From contig JBMOOQ010000023.1 of NCBI GenBank assembly GCA_049324435.1, forward strand, positions 9,254-73,253: 64,000 bases of DNA, written 5' to 3'. How positions within the stretch are numbered: position 1 is the first letter of the stretch; the number at the start of each line of letters is the position of its first letter. The translations under genes were made by a program, and so were the position numbers. Source of the DNA: Pseudorhodoplanes sp049324435. Lineage in GTDB: Bacteria > Pseudomonadota > Alphaproteobacteria > Rhizobiales > Xanthobacteraceae. This document shows, piece after piece, positions 16,425 to 26,480 of this stretch. The notes beneath the pieces are model-generated. The model saw only the letters and a program-made list of their open reading frames with translations. It was not told the origin of the DNA and did no database searches.

Positions 16425-16835
16425 TCAATGCATCGCGGTGCCTTGCAGGTGATAATCCAGCGCCTTGAAGTGATCGAGCCGTGCGATCTCCTTGTCGACC
16501 GCCTCGGTCGCGCTCCCCTTCGCGATCTTCTGCTCTGCGGCCTTGATGTGCTCAGCGAGCAGCGCGCGGTCGAACTCCGCAACCGTCGCGGCATTGTCGG
16601 CAAGGACCGTCAGACCCGATGGCGACACTTCGGCAAAACCGCCCAGAATCACGATCCTCTCTTCGCTGCCTGCACGCCGGATCGTGAGGATACCAGGGCG
16701 CAATGTCGTGACCATCGGCGCATGGCCTGCAAGCACGCCGAAATAGCCTTCAGATCCCGGAACGTCGACCTGCTCGACTTCGCCAGAGAGCAGGATCCGT
16801 TCGGGGGAGACGAGATCGAAATGAAAGGTGGCCAT
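16425..16835 (-). CDS. atpC: ATP synthase F1 subunit epsilon
   Basis: 136-residue epsilon subunit of F1, part of the central stalk and an intrinsic inhibitor of ATP hydrolysis. The N-terminal beta sandwich (about 1-88: FHFDLVSPERILLSGEVEQVDVPGSEGYFGVLAGHAPMVTTLRPG) is followed by a C-terminal helical part ending in an Arg/Lys/Glu-rich segment. It is last in the operon. Its ATG lies only 7 bases from a 24-base inverted repeat that fills the atpD-atpC spacer, and no Shine-Dalgarno is visible there. Confidence 0.97.
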   Translation of the reverse strand: MATFHFDLVSPERILLSGEVEQVDVPGSEGYFGVLAGHAPMVTTLRPGILTIRRAGSEERIVILGGFAEVSPSGLTVLADNAATVAEFDRALLAEHIKAAEQKIAKGSATEAVDKEIARLDHFKALDYHLQGTAMH

Positions 16836-16842
16836 TGTGATT

Positions 16843-16923
16843 TAGCGAATAGCGAGTAGCGAATAGCGAATGGTTTTCTGCCGTTCGAATTGCTGTCTTC
16901 TATTCGCTACTCCCTATTCGCTA
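16843..16923. repeat. inverted repeat of GCGAATA units between atpD and atpC, family D
   Basis: The left arm (16843-16866) is made of tandem 7-base units TAGCGAA/TAGCGAG. The right arm (16900-16923) is its reverse complement with one mismatch over 24 bases. The 33-base centre is not repetitive. On an atp transcript it would form a long hairpin next to the atpC start codon. Confidence 0.9.
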
Positions 16924-16933
16924 TTTCGCCTGA

Positions 16934-18376
<1,443 letters not shown>

Positions 18377-18401
18377 TGCTCGTCCTCGCTACAATCGTAT
18401 G

Positions 18402-19277
18402 TCAGAGCGCCTCGGCGCCGGAGATGATTTCGATCAGCTCTTTCGTGATCATCGCCTGGCGTGTGCGGTTATAGGTGATGGTTTGGCGGCGGATCATGTC
18501 GCCGGCATTTCGGGTGGCGTTGTCCATCGCGGTCATGCGCGCACCCTGTTCGGAAGCCGCGTTCTCCAGGAGCGCGCGGAACACCTGCACCGCGAGATTG
18601 CGCGGCAACAGCTCGGCGAGAATCTCGCCCTCGTCGGGTTCGTACTCGTAGGATGCATCGATGCCGTTCGAGGACTTGGCTTCGAACACAGGCGGAATGA
18701 TCTGCAACGCAGTCGGAATCTGCGCGATCACCGATTTGAATCGCGAGAAGAACAGCGTTGCCACATCGAACTCGCCATTCTCGAAGCGGGTCACGATGTT
18801 CCTGGCGATCTCTTCGGCGTTCACGAAGCCGACATTCTTTACGCCGCGCAACTCGATCAGCTCGACAATCAGCTTGTCGTAGTTGCGGCGCAGCTGCTCG
18901 TAGCCCTTGCGGCCGACGCACAGGATCTTGACCTGCTTGCCTTCGCTGGTGAGCTGCGCGATCTTCTCGCGCGCCAGACGCACGATCGCCGAATTGAACG
19001 GGCCGCAAAGCCCGCGTTCGGCAGTGCAGACGACGAGAAGATGCACGTCCTGCTTGCCGGTACCGGCGAGCAGCGCGGGCGCCGAATTCAGATCGGTCAC
19101 GCTGGATGCGATGTTGCCCAGCGCCTTCTCCATGCGCTCGGCGAACGGCCGCGCGGCTTCCGCGGCGGCCTGCGCGCGCCGCAGTTTGGACGCGGCCACC
19201 ATCTGCATCGCCTTGGTGATCTTCTGCGTCGCCTTGGTTGCGGCGATGCGCACGCGCATATCTTTGAGGCTGGCCAT
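18402..19277 (-). CDS. atpG: ATP synthase F1 subunit gamma
   Basis: Rotating central-shaft subunit, 291 residues. The conserved N-terminal helix MASLKDMRVRIAATKATQKITKAMQMVAASKLRRAQ and the C-terminal helix MTAMDNATRNAGDMIRRQTITYNRTRQAMITKELIEI form the coiled-coil shaft. It follows atpA after a 160-base spacer that contains a palindromic repeat cluster (19313-19432), and precedes atpD by 25 bases. Only a weak GAG motif lies before the ATG. Confidence 0.99.
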   Translation of the reverse strand: MASLKDMRVRIAATKATQKITKAMQMVAASKLRRAQAAAEAARPFAERMEKALGNIASSVTDLNSAPALLAGTGKQDVHLLVVCTAERGLCGPFNSAIVRLAREKIAQLTSEGKQVKILCVGRKGYEQLRRNYDKLIVELIELRGVKNVGFVNAEEIARNIVTRFENGEFDVATLFFSRFKSVIAQIPTALQIIPPVFEAKSSNGIDASYEYEPDEGEILAELLPRNLAVQVFRALLENAASEQGARMTAMDNATRNAGDMIRRQTITYNRTRQAMITKELIEIISGAEAL

Positions 19278-19312
19278 TTCGTCTCGAACCTAAAACCTTG
19301 CTCCGGCCGATT

Positions 19313-19432
19313 TCCTCCCCCATGCGGGGAAGGATCAGAGAGCGGGGTCAGCGGCAAATGCAAGACCTGCGACTTACCCCCCCTCCCGGCGAGCTTCGCT
19401 CGCCGACCTCCCCCGCAAGGGGGAGGTTAAGA
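19313..19432. repeat. palindromic repeat cluster between atpA and atpG, family C
   Basis: Several nested hairpins: CCTCCCCC/GGGGAAGG near 19315, GGCGAGCTTCGCTCGCC near 19388, and CTCCCCC-GCAA-GGGGGAG near 19410. It fills most of the spacer inside the operon and has no coding potential. Confidence 0.8.
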
Positions 19433-19436
19433 GACA

Positions 19437-20965
<1,529 letters not shown>

Positions 20966-20966
<1 letters not shown>

Positions 20967-21526
20967 CAGCGAGCCTCTTTCATGGCGGTCTTGATCGAAT
21001 TGAGTTTGGTGCGGAGCGAGGAATCGACCATGCGGCTGCCGAGCTTGACCACAAGCCCGCCGATGATCGACGGATCGACCCGAATCTGCAGGTCCACATC
21101 CTTGCCCGTCACGGTGTTGAGCGCATCCTTGAGCGACTTCAGATGCGCCTCGGACAGCTGTTCGGCGACCGTCACGCTGGCCGTGACCTCACCCTTGTGC
21201 TTCGCCACCAGCGCGCGGAACGCCTTGACGATCTGCGGCAGCGCGAACAGCCGGCGGTTCGACGCCACCAGCTTCACGAAGTTTCCGGCAATGCCGTCGA
21301 TGCCGGCCTTCTGCAGGATCGGCGCCAGCGCCTTGACCTGCTCGTCGGCGGTGAAGACCGGGCTGCGCACCAGGCGCTTCAGGTCGTCGCTCGCGGCGAT
21401 CATCTCATCGAACCGGTCGAGGTCGGCCCGGACCTTGTCGAGGACCTTGTCCTCAAGTGCGAGCTCAAACAAAGCGGTGGCGTAGCGCCCCGCAACGCCG
21501 GCAACAATCGGTTGTTCGCTTGCCAT
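20966..21526 (-). CDS. atpH: ATP synthase F1 subunit delta
   Basis: Peripheral-stalk subunit linking F1 to F0 subunit b, 186 residues from the ATG at 21526, which follows AAAAAGG; an ATG at 21586 would add 20 basic residues and is unlikely. Typical helical N-domain (VAGRYATALFELALEDKVLDKVRADLDRF) and C-terminal region (VDPSIIGGLVVKLGSRMVDSSLRTKLNSI). It is the first gene of the atp operon. A minus-strand intrinsic terminator lies about 190 bases upstream of this start (21718-21744). Confidence 0.97.
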
Positions 21527-21954
21527 TGACCTTTTTAGCGCGCGTGCTGTCCGCAAGCCTGACGCCGTCGCCTTTGCGCGGGCCAAGCCATTGGAATTAG
21601 TAGGAAATTCCGGTTTCGCCGGACGTCACGGGAGGCCCCGGAGCCCTTGAAAAAACGTGGCGGTTGCTAACACGGCAAAGACGGCGGTGCAACATGGGGA
21701 AAGTGCGGAATCGACCCAAAAAAGGCGCCTTTTCCGGCGCCTTTCGTCGCAAGCCGGGCATGCTGTTGCCGAGAGCGGCCAAGATGCTATCTGAGGCAGC
21801 GAGGACGGCCGCCGCGACCGGCCCGGCAGGGACGGCCCTGCCCAACCGGAGACACCGGATCGCGCCCAGCGCAATTGAGCCGCCGCAAAGACGCGCATCG
21901 AAATCGCCGGCACATTTGCTATAAATCTGCCGATTCCGCCATGCGAGGATGGGA
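21527..21954. other. gene-free spacer between atpH and the SulP gene
   Basis: 428 bases with no credible gene. It holds the atp leader or promoter on the minus strand, a minus-strand terminator at 21718-21744, and a GGCAGGG/CCCTGCC hairpin near 21828-21845. A TATAAA box at 21920-21925 may be the -10 of the SulP gene. The ORF covering 21597-22025 on the minus strand lacks a Shine-Dalgarno and overlaps the SulP start, so it is taken as a shadow. Confidence 0.6.
21718..21744 (-). terminator. intrinsic terminator upstream of atpH
   Basis: On the minus strand: GGCGCC, loop GGAAAA, GGCGCC, then a run of six T after the 6-base GC core (the A/T flanks can extend the stem to nine). It faces the atp operon from upstream, so it ends either a short separate RNA or a long atp leader. 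Confidence 0.7.
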
Positions 21955-23658
21955 ATGGACGCGACCGCGCGCGCGGGCCATCGTGAGCCCACTTTTGCCG
22001 ACCTCTTCACCCCCAAGCTGATCACGGTGTTTCGCGAGGGCTATGGGCTCGACGGCCTGCGCGCCGACGCACTGGCTGGGCTCACCGTCGCCATCGTCGC
22101 CCTGCCGCTGTCCATGGCGATCGCCATCGGCGCCGGCCTGAGCCCGGAGCGCGGCCTCTACGCCGCCATCGTCGGCGGCTTTGTGATTTCGCTCCTCGGC
22201 GGCAGCCGCTTCCAGATCGGCGGGCCGGCCGCAGCCTTTATCGGGCTGGTCGCGCTCACCGTGCAGCGCCACGGCTATGACGGCCTGATGCTGGCAACCC
22301 TGATGGCCGGGCTGCTGCTGCTCGTCATCGGCTTCCTGCGGCTCGGCACCTACATTAAGTATATCCCCTATCCGGTCACGGTCGGCTTCACCGCGGGCAT
22401 CGCCCTCATCATCCTGATCACCCAGATCCGCGACCTGTTCGGACTGAAACTCACGAACGAGCCGCCGGAGACCCTGCATAAGGTCGAGGCGATCTGGCAC
22501 GCGCTCGGCACCGTCAATCCGGTCACGGTCGGCCTCTCGGTCTTCTCGGTCGCGGCCATCGTGATCCTGAAACGATGGCGGCCGAACTGGCCGACGCTGC
22601 TGATCGCGGTCGTCGCAGCAACGCTCATCACCTATGTCTTCGGCCTGAACGTTGAGACCATCGGCTCGCGCTTCGGCACAATCCAGTCCGGCATGCCGGC
22701 ACCGGCCCTTCCCACATTCAGCATCGAGAAAATCCGGGCGGTCGCGCCGGATGCCTTCGCCATCGCCATCCTCGGCGCCATCGAATCGCTGCTCTCGGCC
22801 GTCGTTGCCGACGGCATGTCGGGACGCCGCCACCGGTCGAACAGCGAACTGGTTGCTCAGGGCGTCGGCAATGTCGCCGCTGCGGTCAGCGGCGGCATGC
22901 CGGTGACGGGCACAATCGCGCGCACGGCCACCAATATCCGCGCCGGTGCACGCGGTCCGGTCGCCGGCATGATGCACTCGCTTTATCTCCTGGTCTTCGT
23001 GCTCGTCGCGATGCCGCTGGTCGCCTATATCCCGCTGGCCGCGCTGGCCGGCGTGCTCGTTGTCGTGGCGTGGGGCATGGCGGACAAGGCCGAGTTCGGC
23101 CTGCTGCTGCGCACCTCGGTCGCCGACGCTGTTGTGCTGCTGTCGAGCTTCCTGCTCACGGTGTTCGTCGATCTGCTGACCGGCATCGGCGTCGGCGTAA
23201 TCCTCGGCTCGTTCCTGTTCATGCATCGCATGGCCGAAGCGATCGACGTGCAGGGCGGCGCCAAGATGGTCAGCGACGACGTCGCCGACGACGAGAACGG
23301 GCGGCCCGCCTATCGCGGCCGGATGATGCCCGGCGACGTCATGGTGTACCGCATCAGCGGCGCATTCTTCTTCGGCGCCACCGCGCGGGTGAACCTGATC
23401 CTCGATCGTGTGGTCAATCCGCCGCGCGTGTTCATCCTCGATTTCACCGACGTGCCATTCATCGACATCACTGCGGCGGCCGCGCTCGAACGTTTCGTGC
23501 AGCGCCTGCACAAGGCGCATACCAAAGTCTATTTCGCGGGTGTGCGGCCCGACGTGCGACGCTCGTTCGGATTACCCGGCCTGCGCGGCCGTTCGGTGCG
23601 TTATGTCGCAACGGTCGAGAAGGCGCTGGAGAGCGCCGGGGGCAAGCGCGCGGCGTGA
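21955..23658 (+). CDS. SulP family inorganic anion transporter with STAS domain
   Basis: Inner-membrane anion transporter (sulfate, bicarbonate or similar), 567 residues. GAGG precedes the ATG at 21955; an ATG two codons earlier is also open. The N-terminal transmembrane domain (about 40-420) contains ADALAGLTVAIVALPLSMAIAIGAGLSPERGLYAAIVGG and GGPAAAFIGLVA, typical of SulP. The C-terminal STAS domain (about 450-560) has ILDFTDVPFIDITAAAALERF, where serine is common in anti-sigma antagonists. No sulfate-assimilation or carbonic anhydrase gene is adjacent, so the substrate cannot be told. Confidence 0.93.
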   Translation: MDATARAGHREPTFADLFTPKLITVFREGYGLDGLRADALAGLTVAIVALPLSMAIAIGAGLSPERGLYAAIVGGFVISLLGGSRFQIGGPAAAFIGLVALTVQRHGYDGLMLATLMAGLLLLVIGFLRLGTYIKYIPYPVTVGFTAGIALIILITQIRDLFGLKLTNEPPETLHKVEAIWHALGTVNPVTVGLSVFSVAAIVILKRWRPNWPTLLIAVVAATLITYVFGLNVETIGSRFGTIQSGMPAPALPTFSIEKIRAVAPDAFAIAILGAIESLLSAVVADGMSGRRHRSNSELVAQGVGNVAAAVSGGMPVTGTIARTATNIRAGARGPVAGMMHSLYLLVFVLVAMPLVAYIPLAALAGVLVVVAWGMADKAEFGLLLRTSVADAVVLLSSFLLTVFVDLLTGIGVGVILGSFLFMHRMAEAIDVQGGAKMVSDDVADDENGRPAYRGRMMPGDVMVYRISGAFFFGATARVNLILDRVVNPPRVFILDFTDVPFIDITAAAALERFVQRLHKAHTKVYFAGVRPDVRRSFGLPGLRGRSVRYVATVEKALESAGGKRAA

Positions 23659-23716
23659 TGCCGGATGCCGTCGGGCTTACGCAGGCGGTTGCCCCCCGAC
23701 TTGTTCGCCATGCCGT

Positions 23717-24664
23717 TCACCGCCCCGCATCGGCGCTGCTGCGCGGCACCAGCAGAGCGGTGCCCGGCGCCGGCGGTTCTGCAGCATTGACGTTATTGAT
23801 GCTCGCGATCGCCCAGGCCGGCGCATTCATCCGCGCAGCGAAAGCCTCCAGCGTCTCGCCTGCGCCAAGTCTCTCGCGCACCGCGCTGTCCCACAGCACG
23901 ATCGGTACGCCCGGCGGCACGACGTAGCGCATGGTCAGCGGCACGACATAATCCGCGGGCGCCGCGCCGCGCGTGTCCCTGCGAACACGCGACGCTGCGG
24001 GTGGCGGCTGCGCCGGGCCGCGCAGCACTGCTACGATCTTGTCGGCGACCAGCGCATGGATGACCGGCGACTTGTCGAGCGTGATATGGATGATCTCGCG
24101 CCGCTCGCGCAGATCGACATTGACGATGCGGCCGCGAAAGCCGCTCGCCGCACGCGCCTCGCCGCCGCCGATCAGGTTGGTCTTCTGATAGAGATTGATG
24201 AAAAGATCGACATTGCCGGGCACGCGGCCTGCGATCGGCGTCGGATCGAAGCCGAACATGATCGCGACCGGAATGTTCGACGCGCGCAGCCTTTCCGCAA
24301 TCGCAATCGCGACATCGGCGCCGGACGAATGCCCGATTAGCACGATCGGCGCCGGCGCGCGCCGGTATGTCTCGACGATCTCGCCGGCGAGATTGCCGGG
24401 CGCATACATGCTGTGCACGCTCGCCTCGATGCCGCGCTCCCTGATGCGCGCCGCAAGATCGTAGAAGCCGAGCGAGAACACCTCGCCGGCCAGGCCGCGC
24501 AGGAGATAAACGTGGCCCTGCACGCTGCCCGCTGGCGCGCGCGGCACAGCGGTGGCGTTCTGGTCTATGACCGCGCTGCTGCATCCGGCGAGCAGGGCGA
24601 GCACAAGAGCGAGGATCGCGGCGGCCACCGGACGGAGGGCCGGTCTCGGGATGAGAGATGACAT
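23717..24664 (-). CDS. lipoprotein with alpha/beta-hydrolase core and C-terminal LysM-like domain
   Basis: 315 residues. The signal peptide ends in a lipobox LLAGC (Cys28), so it is a predicted lipoprotein. The core (about 48-225) reads as an alpha/beta hydrolase: HVYLLRGLAGEVFSLGFYDLA, the nucleophile elbow GHSSGADVA with Ser113, IMFGFDPTP, and a late His in ITLDKSPVIHALV. The C-terminal 65 residues have LysM character (GETLEAFAARMNAPAWAIASINNV, then PGTALLVPR) and could bind peptidoglycan. The substrate is unknown. It is divergent from the Sel1 gene and convergent with the SulP gene. Confidence 0.75.
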   Translation of the reverse strand: MSSLIPRPALRPVAAAILALVLALLAGCSSAVIDQNATAVPRAPAGSVQGHVYLLRGLAGEVFSLGFYDLAARIRERGIEASVHSMYAPGNLAGEIVETYRRAPAPIVLIGHSSGADVAIAIAERLRASNIPVAIMFGFDPTPIAGRVPGNVDLFINLYQKTNLIGGGEARAASGFRGRIVNVDLRERREIIHITLDKSPVIHALVADKIVAVLRGPAQPPPAASRVRRDTRGAAPADYVVPLTMRYVVPPGVPIVLWDSAVRERLGAGETLEAFAARMNAPAWAIASINNVNAAEPPAPGTALLVPRSSADAGR

Positions 24665-24790
24665 CGGGACGCCGGCCATCCGCGATTGTGGTGAGGTGCG
24701 GAACCTGTAACCGCCCTGTTTCTATCCGAATTCGGCCGCAGCCGACAGGCTCGGACGAATATCGGCCATGGAACCATGCAAGGATGGCTC

Positions 24791-25306
24791 ATGCGCCGAA
24801 TCCTCATCATCGCCCTGATCGCCGCCACCATTGCGCCCGGCGGCAGCGCCTCGCGCGCGCAGACCGCGTCCGTCGGGGATGCGTCCATCGCCGACGCAGA
24901 GGCCGCCTATCGCAGCGGCGATTCCGGCCGCGCCATGGCCATCGCGCGCGCGGGCGCCGAACAATTCGACCCGCAGGCACAGGCGCTGCTGGCGTTCTAT
25001 CTCTTCACGAAGGTTCCGCCGGATACCGCCGAGGCCATCGCATGGTGGAAGCGCGCCGCGGCGCAGGGCCATGCCGAAGCGCAGTTCATGCTGGCGACGC
25101 AGTATCTCTACGGCCTCGCGATCCCGGCGGATGCCAGCGCGGCCTACACCTGGGCGCTGATCGCATCGCAAAGCGCGCAGTTGAGCGAGTCCGCACGCAA
25201 CGAAGTGCTGAAGCTGATGGCGGAGATCCGCGGACGTCTGACACCGGCGGAGATCAAGGCCGCGCAGGAAGCCGCGATGGGCTTTCGGGCGAAGGGGGAG
25301 AGGTGA
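24791..25306 (+). CDS. exported Sel1/TPR-like repeat protein
   Basis: 171 residues starting at an ATG preceded by AAGGA. The signal peptide (about 1-27) ends SRAQ. The mature part has helical repeats of Sel1/TPR type, such as AEAAYRSGDSGRAMAIARAGAE, DTAEAIAWWKRAAAQGHAEAQFMLATQYLYG and AAYTWALIASQSAQLS. It is probably a periplasmic scaffold of unknown partner. No catalytic motif is present. Confidence 0.85.
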   Translation: MRRILIIALIAATIAPGGSASRAQTASVGDASIADAEAAYRSGDSGRAMAIARAGAEQFDPQAQALLAFYLFTKVPPDTAEAIAWWKRAAAQGHAEAQFMLATQYLYGLAIPADASAAYTWALIASQSAQLSESARNEVLKLMAEIRGRLTPAEIKAAQEAAMGFRAKGER

Positions 25307-25331
25307 TCGGGACCACAGAGCCAGCTTCGCT

Positions 25332-25547
25332 CTACTCCGCCGCCCGAATCGGCGGAAGCGCTACCGTTTCCACCTTGGAAAGGTCGAGCTTGTGAGAGGC
25401 ACGGTCGATGTCGAACCCAACCACGTCGCCATTTGCATCAAGGTCGACCACAAGACCCTCGACAATCTCGCGCGTCTGCGTGCTGTGAGCTGATTTCAGC
25501 TCGAAATAGAGACTGTCCGTCTCTGGATAGTAATGCAGTTTCATCAT
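25332..25547 (-). CDS. DUF2283 family small protein
   Basis: 71 residues; begins MMKLHYYPETDSLYFEL and contains VVDLDANGDVVGFDIDRASHKLDLS, the typical DUF2283 pattern. The function of the family is unknown; such genes are often found near toxin-antitoxin or mobile defence genes. Its start lies 15 bases after the stop of the nuclease gene on the same strand, so the two are probably co-transcribed, and both follow priA. Confidence 0.85.
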   Translation of the reverse strand: MMKLHYYPETDSLYFELKSAHSTQTREIVEGLVVDLDANGDVVGFDIDRASHKLDLSKVETVALPPIRAAE

Positions 25548-25562
25548 TCGCTTTTGGCTAGA

Positions 25563-26429
25563 TTAAAAAAGATCACGAACCCGCACAAGCGCTGCTCCCG
25601 TCTCGGCAGCCCGCCTCACCTTGCGCTGCAGAACTTCGGAGAGCGATATCTCCCTTGCAAAAGCCTCGGCCAAATCGGCACCGTCAAGGCAAACAACTCG
25701 CTTACCTCGACCGAATGCCTGAAGTCCGACCTCCGAAAAGCCTGTATAGCTGATGAACAAACCCCGTGCCCATGCCGCCTTTTGCTCCAATTTTCCGTGA
25801 AAAGCATGCAACTCGGCTGACCCTGTCAGTTGGTTTTGCCATTTGGCTTCAAGCAAGTAGGTTTCATGATTCACAACAAAGCTGCCATCGATTTGTTCGC
25901 CCACTAGGCGGAACGGAGCCCTTGCCTCCAGTTTGAATATGTCGAATACTTCTTTGAGGTACTTTTCAAATGCGTATCCGCGAGGATGAGAGTTCAATTT
26001 CCCAAGCTCGATTAAATTGTCTTGCAAGGCTCTGTACACTTGGCTGTCGTACTTTGTTGTCTCCACCATCTCTGACTTCTCAGCGACGAATGCCGGTTTC
26101 TCGCCAAGACGTTCAAGCAGCGCGTCAAAACGCGCCCGAGCATTTCCAATTTTCTCTTCCTCTTTGTTGCGGACTCGTAGCAACTCTCGATACTCCCACA
26201 ATGCCTTTAAGGCTTTAACAGCAAGAGCATTGTCCACAGTGCGGAGAAAGTATCGCAGCCGCTTCCCCTTTGATCGGCCTTCAATCGAGAATTTTGGATC
26301 GTCAATATTAGCGCCTATCTCCTCTCTGAAAAACGCGGAGTACGTCCGATCTGAGAAATTCAGTACATAGCCCTCTTTAATAAAGAGGTCGTCCACCGTA
26401 ATGATGTCCAGTTGGCGCAAATCACTCAT
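25563..26429 (-). CDS. PD-(D/E)xK restriction endonuclease-like protein with AbiJ-like N-terminus
   Basis: 288 residues. The C-terminal half carries a Mrr-type nuclease signature: GYAFEKYL (Glu155), then GEQIDGSF (Asp181), then LLEAKWQ (Glu194, Lys196, Gln198). The N-terminal part (ITVDDLF, YVLNFSDRTYSAFF, DIDDP-like NIDDPKF, SKGKRLRYFLR) resembles AbiJ-type N-terminal domains of anti-phage proteins; this is recognition from memory. The ATG at 26429 follows AGGG; a GTG at 26480, directly after the priA stop, would add 17 residues. GC is clearly lower than in neighbours (26 of 60 bases at 26281-26340), indicating recent acquisition. A single-gene phage defence role is inferred. Confidence 0.8.
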   Translation of the reverse strand: MSDLRQLDIITVDDLFIKEGYVLNFSDRTYSAFFREEIGANIDDPKFSIEGRSKGKRLRYFLRTVDNALAVKALKALWEYRELLRVRNKEEEKIGNARARFDALLERLGEKPAFVAEKSEMVETTKYDSQVYRALQDNLIELGKLNSHPRGYAFEKYLKEVFDIFKLEARAPFRLVGEQIDGSFVVNHETYLLEAKWQNQLTGSAELHAFHGKLEQKAAWARGLFISYTGFSEVGLQAFGRGKRVVCLDGADLAEAFAREISLSEVLQRKVRRAAETGAALVRVRDLF

Positions 26430-26480
26430 CGGAGCGGCCCTAAGTTCAGAAAGTTCAGGATTAAACTCTGTGCGCGACAC

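Noticed and set aside
16843..16923. Tandem 7-base units considered as a CRISPR-like or VNTR array
   Set aside because: Units are contiguous without spacers and are arranged as one inverted repeat; no cas genes are present.
21905..21948. tRNA-Leu-like start on the minus strand (TGGCGGAATCGGCAGA)
   Set aside because: Only the D-arm box matches; there is no anticodon arm, T-arm (GGTTCRA) or acceptor pairing nearby.
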